Assembly (NCBI GenBank): GCA_000697475.1
Contig: JNEU01001091.1
Span: forward strand, 124,001 to 188,000
Reading direction: 5' to 3'
From: Lichtheimia corymbifera B2541
Lineage: Eukaryota; Mucoromycota; Mucoromycetes; Mucorales; Lichtheimiaceae
DNA length: 64,000 nt
The position numbers and the translations under genes are program-made. Below are positions 12,012 through 22,026 of this stretch, piece after piece. A model generated the notes under the pieces. It saw only the letters and a list, made by a program, of their open reading frames with translations, did not search any database and was not told the DNA's origin. The first letter of the stretch is position 1; every line of letters begins with the position of its first letter.

Positions 12012-13181
12012 TTAGAGAGTAAGCCAGGGAAGAGTGAACAAAACAGGGCGAATCTCAGTAGAAGTGGAAGTCCTATTGGAGCAAAAAGTTAGTATTGATA
12101 TTACACTCAAAGCCATCATTGATACATACTCAGTCTCCCATTCAGTGGCAACACCATTGCCCTTGCCAGTGACGGAGGTCAAGGTGATTGTTTCGAGTGA
12201 CTCCTTCTGGGTGGAAGGTGTGGTGGTGGTGTATTCGGTCTTAGTGCTGGTACCGGTCTTGACAGTGGTCACTTCGTTATCACCAGGAACGGTGTAATAG
12301 ACGTAGACGGTCTTCTTCTTCTTGCCATCCCACTTCTTCTTGCCATCCCACTTGTCGTCCTTGTCCCACTTGTCGTCCTTGCCCCACTTGTCATCCTTGC
12401 CATCCCACTTGTCGTCTTTGCCACCCCACTTTTCGTCATCCTTGTCATCCCACTTGCCGCCTTTGCCACCCTTCTTGTCATCCCAGTCTTCATCATCGTC
12501 ATCATCCCACTTGTCATCATCATCGTCATCCCAGTCTTCATCATCATCGTCATCCCAGTCGCCACCCTTCTTCTTCTTCTTGCCATCATCCCAGTCACCA
12601 CCCTTCTTCTTCTTGTGCAAGGCTTGGAGTTGTTGGACAACACGAAGAGCACCGGTGCCATCAGCATAAGGAGAGTTGGCAACCTTAACAGTGATCTCGT
12701 GTTCACCAGCAGCCAATTCAAAAGTACCGTGGCTGAAACGCTCATCTTGCATAGCTTCCTCAGGAGTAGCAACGAAGGTATCTTGCTCATTGGCAGCCTC
12801 ACTGGTGGAGCCCAAAACTTCACCATTGTCAAGGACTTCAAAGCTGTCACCACCTGATATGGATAATCAATCATCATGTGAGTATGGTCTGTGCTACAAA
12901 TCATGCATAAACAAAAAACACATACCAAGCTTGTAGTCGGTGATTTGAAGTTGAGCAGGCTCAGCAAGGTTCAAGGAAAAGGTGCGATCAACGGTCTTTT
13001 CGTCGCCAGAAGATTGCCAGTGGAATTGTTGGAATTCCTCACCCATGTCGAGGGTGACCTTTTGGATACCATTGATGTTGGCATCAGCTTCGAGGTTGTT
13101 GTTCTCTTGTTGACCAGCAGGAGCAGCCATGACTGCAGAGGCCAACATGGCGGCGGCAACGTACGTCAATGTAAAGCGCAT
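12012..13181 (-). CDS. Secreted Asp/Lys/Trp-repeat protein, function unknown
   Basis: Three exons: 13181-12926, 12853-12130, 12072-12012 (346 residues). It begins with a clear signal peptide (MRFTLTYVAAAMLASAVMAA, then PAGQQ). Residues ~25-190 look like a beta-rich domain (KVTLDMGEEFQQFHW, TFSLNLAEPAQLQITDY, FELAAGEHEITVKVA). About 110 residues follow of Asp-, Lys-, Gly- and Trp-only sequence built of WDD/KWDGKDD units. A Thr-rich tail comes next (TTVKTGTSTKTEYTTTTP), then a short hydrophobic end. No GPI signal is certain. Function is unknown; a cell-surface role, perhaps metal or polysaccharide contact through the charged/aromatic repeat, is guesswork. The last intron is 57 nt, so retaining it keeps the frame. 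Confidence 0.8.
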
Positions 13182-14702
13182 AGTATATGTAGTGAACAAT
13201 CTATAGGTATATGAAAGAGATGGAACGGGAAAAGGAAATCTACAAGGTTTTACTCCATTCTCACCGCCGCTCTTATCACCTTCATTTTATAGATTTGATG
13301 ATCCATTCACCACGTTGCTTATTCACAACCAAACTGGGAACTCAAAAGCATTGTATCGGCGAAAATTTGGTATGTAGCCATCAAAGCATTGTTGTATGGA
13401 ATGATCGGAGCAAATTGATATCAGTGCACAGCAGTCATTTACGCTGCGTGTGTATGTGTTGTATGTGTATACGTTTCAATCATGGTCAAGATTCCTATCC
13501 ATCCATTCCTTAAACACGGATTTTTTGCTACAAGTCGTTTGCCTCGCATGCTAGAAGAGAATGTGGTCCGAATCAAGAGGTTGCTTGATGTGCCATTTCC
13601 TCCCACCCCCAGCTCATACCCATTGCCAATGATCACCATTTCTTGTTTTGTTTTTGTTGTTACATGCTAGAATTGAAAAGGATATATCGTATGGCAACAA
13701 TGGATGCAGATTAGCTTTTGGAGCTTCTCTTTGTCGTTTAGATGGTTGCTCTTTCGCTACCATCCTTGCGTATGGGTAATCCTAAATGGCTTTTCAGCCA
13801 AGCTAGACATTCCCGTATATCATCACAATCACGACCGACAATACAGAATTTCTTTATCGCATGTCGTAGACCACCATGGCTGGTATTGCTGGCAAATTGT
13901 GTCAGCTTACCATTATACTGCTGGGTATTGCTTTAGATAACGTTGTAACTATGTCTCAACTTTTTTGTTGTCAGGGGGATGTTGCAATGTATTTCCATAC
14001 GCGACCAAGGTATGTGGCTCGACAGCTCTCCTTGCTGCGGCTGCTGATGCTGCTACGTAAAAGGGAGCCCCACAACCATTATAGAGCCACTGTTAATCTT
14101 CCAACACCCATCTACTTCTACTACACTGAGCCACTACCGTCGTTTCTTTGTTAGATTAAATGGGGTAGTTGTGCTAAACAAATTAACCGTGATTGTGTGT
14201 AATGTGGCTACTGTTGTCCACTTGGCCGCATTTGCAATTCTTGCATGCACTATCTGGCGTGCTCCTTTAGATGTTTCTTGCCCACCTGCATCCATCATGC
14301 ATTACACGCGGCTTGTTTACTAAGTAATCCTCTCATCGTTCTTATCCCCTGGTACTGAGATAACGAGTGATTGCAATAGTATATGAGATGTCCATTGCAT
14401 GCTCCTCTTTAATGTACAAGGATACGATTAAATATATGGCTAATAGTAATAATGACTAGCAGCCCAAGTTGCTTGCTTCACTCATCTACTCTTGGTGTCT
14501 CGTTTGAATGGCTTACCTCTGGGGTGATTATCTTACAATAAACTCGCATGTTTACGTGATCTCGTAGTATTCATCTTTAAAGCACCCTTTCACCCTTTGC
14601 TTTATGCAGATTTACAATAGGAGACTATCTCTGTAATAAGCTACCCAGTTCAGGGCAGCGAACATATGAGTTCGTTTACAGCCTCTTCCATATTACACCC
14701 TC
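13182..14702. other. Gene-free stretch, 1.5 kb
   Basis: Only short unspliceable open frames on both strands, with no family signature. The left end presumably holds the promoter of the D/K/W-repeat gene. The right end runs into the repeat region. Confidence 0.5.
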
Positions 14703-15300
14703 CCATTCAAAATTTTGAATTGAAGTGTGGGTTCTTTATTAGAGCAAAGTTGATCAGCATGCGTGTGCAAGTTTGAAGTGACCAATCTTAACATCAAAGA
14801 TCAACTTACAGTGTGCATGGATATGCCTGACAGCTCAACCAACTTAATTTCCAGCTCTTTCCTCTTTTTCCCATTCTCAACTGTTGCCTCATTCAACTCT
14901 ACAACTACCACTTGCGAACCATTGTGCTGCTTCAACCCATCATGTCAGCCCTACGATTGTCTTGATCCGATTGTCTTTGACTGAATGGCAAGTTCATGGC
15001 GTGTTCACAGCTTTCTTGTCACTCTACTACAACACCCACGTTCTTTGATACTGCGCACTCTCTTGCACTCTCATCCGCCACAACCAATCGTAACAGCGTT
15101 CATTGCAGCAGTTGCTATTATCGTGCCCTTTACACCATTATCTCAAACAGCGTTCTTTACTTGCAGCAGTATGCCGTGCAGCCTTTTCTTATGTGGACAT
15201 CAGATAGCCATGGTATAGAAGCAGCTTTATTTACGTGTAGCAACGTGTTTCAATACATGCGGATCCCAATGGATGTCGCCATATCAGCCATCAACTACTA
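14703..15300. repeat. Diverged direct repeat, copy A
   Basis: This ~600-bp stretch matches 17471-18065 in the same orientation. Matched landmarks include CCATTC(A/G)AAATTTT near the start, GGATATG(C/T)CTGAC, TAATTTCCA, TTCTCAA(C/T)TGTTG, GGC(A/T)AGTTCATGGC, and GCAGCTTTATTTAC(G/A)TGTAGCAAC near the end. Identity is roughly two thirds by eye, with small indels. Its first ~95 bases are also a member of the short repeat family at 16.4-17.6 kb. There is no open frame across it and no clear terminal TG...CA. Confidence 0.7.
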
Positions 15301-16379
15301 CTACTGCGCAATACATGCATTCTTCACCTGGTTGAGCTGTATAGAAAATGAACAAGCAAGCGATTGACCAACTGCCGGATGGAAATGGAAGCATGTCAAC
15401 AAGCGATCATATGAGTTCTTTGTATCAACGTATTGGACTTGCATTGGTTATGGAAAAATCAATCAAGCACAGTGGTGGATGATCCTGAAATGTCGATTTG
15501 ATCACTTTGTACGTCGTCAGCAGGAAGGATGGATGATGTTGCCTGGATGCGGCTGAGGATGGTGATGGATTGGATGGCATGGATGAGACGGCTTGTATCT
15601 TTGACAAAAGTTAGTTTGCCGCCATGGATGATATTGGATGTTGGAACCAACGCACGCACAGCAGTTAGTTTGCAATCCTGGATTGAAGATGTTTACGGCG
15701 GTAGCAACCAAGGACTCAGTGACGCAACGATAATGATACCCACCTTCCTATGTGATCCACTTGGCTCGTTCCTGGAAAGCAAGGCAGGATAGAAATTTGG
15801 ATAATCTACTCCATTGTATCGAGACGCTTTTGTTGTTTTTATCACATTACATTCATTAAAGCTTCCTTGTTGATATGCTGATAGACGATAGGTAGCAGGA
15901 TTGTACACAGGTTAATAGACGCTTGTCTTCTCAAAGATAATAAATCCCTAGTAATGGTACCCGACAATAATACTTGTTACAACAATTTGATCCCTTGTAA
16001 GATTAAGTGATTACATATGTTCAAGAAAGAGTGGGCTATAACGCAATATGACACGAGTTACATACATATGCTTATGTATGACGACCTCCAGCATGCGCTA
16101 TTTTGTATGTATGACCTTATATGGGTACGATCTCTGGAGACAAGCAATGCCATCACCCCTGCCATTCTTTCGCACGGATACTCGCGGATGCACTAAATTT
16201 TGGTTTATTAACCATACCATGGTTCCCATACCGTCTATCACACGCGAACCTTACTATAGGGGCAGGAACCATTATGCAATCTCCACCAATAAGATTGGAT
16301 CTCCAAGCCCCGCCCTCTCGGCTTAATTGTACCAACGAGTCCTTTCTGCATCTTTGGTTCTAGTGTAAGTAAGGCGATT
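15301..16379. other. Gene-free stretch inside repeat region
   Basis: No supportable gene. Weak GATG-rich sequence lies at 15525-15585. About 16340-16379 is the left flank of a repeat unit: CTGCATCTTTGGTTCTA here resembles CTGCATCTTCGGCTCTA at 16867. Confidence 0.45.
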
Positions 16380-16824
16380 GACAATGAACAAAGTCCACCT
16401 TTCATATATCATCACGCTTTCAGCATATGTAAAACATAAAGGTGCCTGTATCTCAAAACTTTACAATGAAACGTGGGGTCTTCAATCGAACAAAATTGCT
16501 CGTCGGGGTGAAGCGCACCCTGTGTAGAAGTTTCACGATCGTCGTGGCCATTCTCAGATTCACCCAATGTCACCACCAGCCTCGTCGAAAAAAAAATTCA
16601 AGAGGTCGACCCAGGATCTACTTTGGCTGGTGGTGACATTGCGAAATCTAGCAATGGCGACGTTGGTCGTGAAACTTGCACCCAAGGTGCGCTTCACCCC
16701 GACGAGCAACTTTGCTCGATTGAAGACCCCACGTTTCATTGTAAACTTTAGAGATATAGGCACCTTTATGTTTTACATATGCTGTAAGCATGATGCTATA
16801 TGACAAGTGGTATTTGTTCATTGT
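16380..16824. repeat. Inverted repeat with ~200-bp arms
   Basis: The left arm (16380-16581) and right arm (16625-16824, reversed) are near-identical, about 85-90% by eye, around a 43-nt spacer. Shared landmarks include ACAATGAACAAA, GCATATGTAAAACATAAAGG, TTTACAATGAAACGTGGGGT and GTCACCACCAGCC. Both arms carry the same short open frame (starting MPVSQNFTMKRGVF / MPISLKFTMKRGVF), a by-product of the repeat and not evidence of a gene. RNA or single-stranded DNA from here would fold into a long hairpin. It could be a foldback element or two units of the local repeat joined head to head. Confidence 0.85.
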
Positions 16825-16865
16825 GAAGTATCATGCAAATGAGCTGTGTTGCACAAAGAAGTCCG

Positions 16866-17389
16866 TCTGCATCTTCGGCTCTATCGGGGTCTACCTACTT
16901 GACAATGAACAAACACCACTTGTCATATAGCATCACATGAAAAACATAAAGCTGCCTGTATCTCCAAATCTGCATAATGATGTGTAGAGGCTTTATGAGA
17001 ACGATGTTGATCTGCATGACCGAGAGCACCTCCTGACCAAGTTTCGAAGTCGCTATGGGCAATATCGGCGCGCACGGCCGTACGCCCTATTTATGTTACC
17101 ATCCACTCATCGTCTCTCCCACGTTCAAGGTTTTCATAATGAACTCTGGGGTCTTTATGGGAACGAAATTGCTCGGCGTGGTCGAAAGGGTGTTGTGTGA
17201 AAGTTTCAGGTTCGAGGTGGGCAATCTCGGGAAACAGGAGCGCCGACCCTGTTTTCTCCTACATTTGGGCTCGCCCGCATTCAAAATGTTCATAATGAAC
17301 CATGCGGTTTTTAAATGAATGGAGTTGATCAGCATGTGCGAGAGTACCTTCTGACCAAGTTTCAAGTGCGAGATGGGGGATCCCAAGAA
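16866..17389 (+). repeat. Tandem diverged units of local repeat family
   Basis: At least three units in one orientation, at about 16866-17068, 17123-17232 and 17279-17389. Each has a core of the type TTCATAATGAA, then ~12 nt, CTTTATGGGAACGA or a variant, TTG-TC-GCATG, and AAGTTTCAGGTTCGAGGTGG or a variant. The same core recurs at 14703-14795, in both arms of the inverted repeat, and at 17471-17578. Unit spacing is 150-260 bp. Confidence 0.65.
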
Positions 17390-17470
17390 ACTACATACTA
17401 ATTGACTTTTTCATAAATCCGGCGCTTTCCCAATTTTCATCCATCATAGTCAATCCCACATTATGCTCTG

Positions 17471-18065
17471 CCATTCGAAATTTTCAAATGAAGCATGAGT
17501 TCTTTTATAATACGAAGTTGTTCAGCATGACCTAGAGAATATTGTGTGTGAGTTTGAGGTTCAAGGCAGGCAATCCCAATATCATGCATTGATATCAGTG
17601 TATATGGATATGTCTGACTGCCTGACAGATTTAATTTCCATCTCTTCCACTCCCACTTTATTGCCTCTTCCTCCCATTCTCAATTGTTGATGCATTCAAG
17701 TACAACCACAACCTGCGAACGATTGTCCTGCTTCAGCCCACCAATGTCAATCCTACAACACACATCATCCGAAAGGCGTCAACCAAATGGCTAGTTCATG
17801 GCATATGCATTCCACTCCAACACACGAGTCTCTTGACACCACACCTTCTCTTGTACACTCCTCTACAATGACCAAGCGTAACGGCGTCCATACCAGCAGT
17901 TGCCATTAGCAAGGTCTTCACTCCGTTGTCTCAAGCTACTTGCAGCAACTTGGCTTGCAGCCTTATTTACGTGAACAGCAGATGGACAGTCGTTATATAG
18001 TAGCAGCTTTATTTACATGTAGCAACTTGCTTCAATACATGAATTATTCCTATGGATGTGAATAT
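17471..18065. repeat. Diverged direct repeat, copy B
   Basis: Partner of the copy at 14703-15300. The offset is 2768 bp at the left end and about 2782 bp at the right, so the pair differ by only small indels in length. It begins with a member of the short repeat family (ATTTTCAAATGAAG...GAAGTTGTTCAGCATG) and then continues into sequence found only in the two long copies. Confidence 0.7.
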
Positions 18066-18686
18066 GGATATTGGTTTGATATATGGAATGGAAGGGGTTG
18101 GATATATGTAACGTGTGGAAAATGAGCCTTTGTTCCTATACATCCCTTGTCAACTTGATCATTATGCTTGGTGCTATCATCCTGAAAGATTGCTGCATTC
18201 AATTATCATACTTTGCAGTATATTCATAGCAGCAACTATTATCATCATGTATGCAACTTGTCAACCATGTACAGCCATCATCCTCCAACAGCATGTTTAG
18301 TCATACCATCTCACCTACTGCCGATCCATCCACCATTGCATAATGCCAGCCCAAAGGAATGAAACTTCCGATATCGATGTATCTCGCATTGGAGAGCAAC
18401 CTGGTTTCCACTCTATCTTTTGTGAATGACGTGTTACTGTGGCAAAGACGCGCTTGCCATTTCTAAGTGTGTATAACAAGAGATCTTCCTTCTTGAGTTG
18501 GACTTCGTCGTGCGTGGATACATGATGTATTGCGTTATAGCAGATGTATGATAGGGCAAATGCTGTGAAAAAGGAAAAAGAGAGGAAGAGGAAGGATATG
18601 ATTGATCATTATGTCTCTTGAACAAAGGTTTTATTCGATAATATAAACTACTCTCACATTCTTTGTCAACGTCTACATGTCTAAAC
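18066..18686. other. Gene-free stretch downstream of amine oxidase
   Basis: Short frames only. The final ~50 bases are AT-rich and probably hold the 3' end of the amine oxidase transcript on the minus strand. Nothing else seen. Confidence 0.45.
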
Positions 18687-21124
18687 TTAGATCTTCAACC
18701 ATTTGGCATCCCACTTTTGGACCAACGCTTTAGCTTCCTTGACGTGGCCATGTTCTATGAGTACCATAACTACACCGCGTATAGCGGATTCGAGAGCAGC
18801 ACTGATCCACCCATGCTTAATATCGGTATGCTCTCCCACAAAAACAATACCATTGTTGATCTCGAAATAAGATGGCATGTACAGCTTATGTTGACCGGGT
18901 TCAGGAGAAGCCCATGCACCTGATTGGAACTCATCCAAGATCCAGCACACGCGATCATAATTGCCTGTGTACTGCTCTCTGGCAATATCGCCATGCAGCT
19001 CAACGATGTCTTCAAGAACACGCGCAACGTGCTGCTTTTCGGTCATGGATGCGAAACGAAGACCAGCATCATCTCCTGAATAGCTAGCAAGCATCACACC
19101 AGGCCCTTCATCCGTTATGTTGTTGGATGGGTAGCATATTTCTCCAGCGTACAGATCGGTGGTATCGCAGCCCCCATGGATGGGTATTTCGTAATGTTCC
19201 CAGAAGCGTGTCCTGAATTCCATTGCAACCTTGCATGCGCTGCTATATCCGAGATTGTCAATGGCGCTCCTAAGCGTGTATGGCAGCTCTATATATTAGT
19301 AGTGATATGTCAGCTTATGATATGGTACCTGCATTTGTTAGTCGTCTTTCATTTACCTGGTAAATGCCATGTGCGAACAATCGAAAAGGGCACGGATATA
19401 ATTGCATTATCAAAAGATTTCTTGTTGTACTTGGTATCATAAGGGTCGTTCTTCCACTGAACCGAAACTTTCCCATCCTCATGATCAATTTTGGTTACTC
19501 GTACACCAAACTTGACTTTGTGACCAATAATGGGCTCGTATGCTTTCGCTAAACGTGTCATGCCTCCTTGGACAGTGCGTGCATCCTTCATACTCTTTGC
19601 AAACTTTTCATACAATGAATGCCATATTTGTCTACTATGTAGATTGGCGGCATATTCAGAGATATGTAGGTCTGCACCCATCTTGTGGTGTAGCCACCCC
19701 CATTCAGACCAGTCATCAAAGCCTTCCTTGATCGCTTTCTATTCACTTATCAGGCCTTATTCATGATACATTTGTTTTTACACTTGCGCTCACCTCATGT
19801 GCAGCATACAAGTCTTTACTCATCAACTCGAACCAGCCATCATTGTATATGTTTGCGGTCGCTTCATCCACTTTAGCAGCAATCTCCTCGGCCACACTGG
19901 CACTAGTACTACTGCTATTACCAGTGGATAAGCTAGCATCAGCAGCAACTTGGCCAACAGTGGGCACCTTGCCATTAGGAAGGCGTATACCATGCTTGTA
20001 ATATAGGTTGCTACGTGTACAGCATAGATGAATTTAATAAGGATATGGATAAGTCATATCATCGCTTACTTTTCAGTGCTCTGTATCCAGTCGACGAAGT
20101 CAATTTTGTACTTTTGGTCGTTGTTGTTCAATGTGTTAAGTTCATTAGCCATATGGAAAAGAATATCATTGTCGGTAACTGGAAGTGTCTTGTTATTGTA
20201 CTTCATGCTGATAGGGATCCGCATTGGGCCTATAATGATCCATATCTGTTTATCAGTAATAATTCAACGTGACAATCACCGATGACCATTGCTTCTGCTG
20301 ACCCATTTCTTGATACGCGATAGAATTTTCGTCCCCATGTAAGGAATGGGTGTTCCCTTTAAAGTAAGTTGTATGCACGCGCCTATATAAATGTGAGATG
20401 AGAACAGCGTAATAATGATTGTTGAGTGTCGCATTGATAATCACCCTCCCAGTCTGTTGTTAGCTTCAAGGATCTCGTAGTTGTGAAATCCAGCTTGTTC
20501 CAACAAGAGAGCACTGAACAAACCCGACATTCCAGCTCCAACGATACCGATCTCTATAGTAAAGGCGAATTATCCCGTTGAATAAAGGAGTAATCAATAT
20601 CATGCATAGTAGTAATAACACCTACTCTCTGATTTGTCACTGGCGGCAACCATGTTGCCATGATTTGCCGTCCGAACCTTGTAGAAATTGACTGCATCAA
20701 AGTGCATATCATCAAGCTCAGGATGACCGCGTTTGCTGATTTTGGGTGATATAGTGTATCTTTTGCTCTTGGCAAAGACTTTGCCCTTATCGTCAATGGC
20801 GAAGATGCAACCTGACTTGGTGTACCCTGGAGTGGCCCATACAAACTTGGTGGGCTTAACTTGGTCGGATATGTCAGCGGATCCGATGATTGTGGTGTGT
20901 GGTGTATCTAAATCACCCGCGCAGTCCCCAAAGGTAAGTGTCAAGGTGCCTTGGATATTTCGGTTGCCATAATCCAGGTAAATGTTTGACAATGAATTTG
21001 CCTTGATATCATCATCATCAACAGTAAGAGACGCTTGATACGGTCTTGTAATCGCAGTCGAAGCAACACACATGGTCTGCAAAGCTACAGCCACCAAATA
21101 AAACAAAGAAATAGATTTGGCCAT
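18687..21124 (-). CDS. Secreted flavin amine oxidase (L-amino-acid-oxidase type)
   Basis: Seven exons (21124-20626, 20553-20445, 20382-20303, 20229-20070, 20010-19794, 19738-19357, 19288-18687) give 682 residues. A signal peptide (SISLFYLVAVALQTMCVAS) is followed by ~150 residues of beta-rich sequence outside the usual oxidase fold. The FAD-binding Rossmann motif comes next, IGIVGAGMSGLFSALLLEQA, with EILEANNRLGGRVHT. Other family motifs are YQEMGPMRIP, the substrate-domain stretch KVSVQWKNDPY, and near the end FVGEHTDIKHGWISAALESA, the FAD-contacting amine oxidase signature. It should oxidise an amino acid or amine to a keto acid or aldehyde, ammonia and peroxide outside the cell. Substrate is uncertain. 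Intron 3 has an unusual GTCAGC donor. Confidence 0.88.
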
Positions 21125-22026
21125 TGTTTGCTACTCATACACCTTTGGGATGGTCAAAAATCGATATTTTGTGTGTAGCTTTTTTAATGGAAGAAAACGA
21201 TACGTTATCCAGGTGATATATACGACAACGACTTAAATAGCTCCTGCATGTATAAGCTCTCTCCATGTGGCATCAATACTGGAAATAGGGTGCATTTGAA
21301 GAATTCCATGCATTATAGCCGCCCCTTGCATATGGTAATAACAACATATCCACTGCTTTCTGCCCGTGGTTTGCATGGTGATATTGTGCCATCGAATCAA
21401 ACTACTATACAACAACTCGCTCTTTTGCTTTATTGTCAACGATTATCAATCAAGTATATTGTCCTTGTTTCAATATACAGATAACTGTGCAAAGATGGAT
21501 TGCATATGTCTTCTAGTATATTTGCCTGCAAGATACAAACAACTGCGCAAATGAGGGGCAGGATATGTCTTCTGTATATGCCTGCATGATACAAATAGCT
21601 GGGTAACTGAGGGATTCTACGTTATATGCAAGGAGCAGGAGGAGGAGGATCTGAGTGTCGCTGCCTGGAAAATGACTCTTGGGATCTGGGTCTTCCACGT
21701 GATTTGAATCCACCTAGAATGATGTTGACGGCAGGTAGATAACTCATTGTGTGTATAAAGCACATACTTATCATCCATTTGACGCATTATGATTCTAAAA
21801 CGACTGGGCAGCTTTCAAGGTGATCGACGGCAATGACAACAAATGAGCATGGCGAGCATGGCTAGCATGGCATGAACGATGGGTCGCCATGGCAATGACG
21901 GTCAATCGACAACCGGGCGATTCCACAAACCCAACGCGATGCAGCTGTTGCATTGAAGAGAACAAGCAATGAGAATATCTGAATGACGCGTATCTGTCAT
22001 GAGTGTTTGACTGCGCAGGAACCGAT
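21125..22026. promoter_or_regulatory. Divergent promoter region, amine oxidase and chitin synthase
   Basis: About 0.9 kb between divergent starts, with no gene seen. Two near-copies, GGATTGCATATGTCTTCTAGTATA (21496) and GGCAGGATATGTCTTCTGTATA (21558), share ATATGTCTTCT followed by TGCCTGCA and AACTG(C/G)G. This is a small imperfect tandem duplication of ~60 bp. Confidence 0.4.

Noticed and set aside
12269..12967. Long alternative frames over the D/K/W repeat (Met/Thr/Arg-rich on minus, Ser/Leu-rich on plus)
   Set aside because: They are frame shadows of a repetitive coding sequence. The chosen frame has the signal peptide, splice phase and Thr-rich tail.
16442..16763. Pair of similar small proteins encoded in opposite directions
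   Set aside because: They arise only because the two arms of the inverted repeat are the same sequence. Other diverged copies do not keep the frame open.
14703..18065. Long terminal repeat retrotransposon
   Set aside because: The two 600-bp copies could be read as LTRs, but there are no TG...CA ends, no primer-binding site, and no gag or pol remnant in the 2.2 kb between them.
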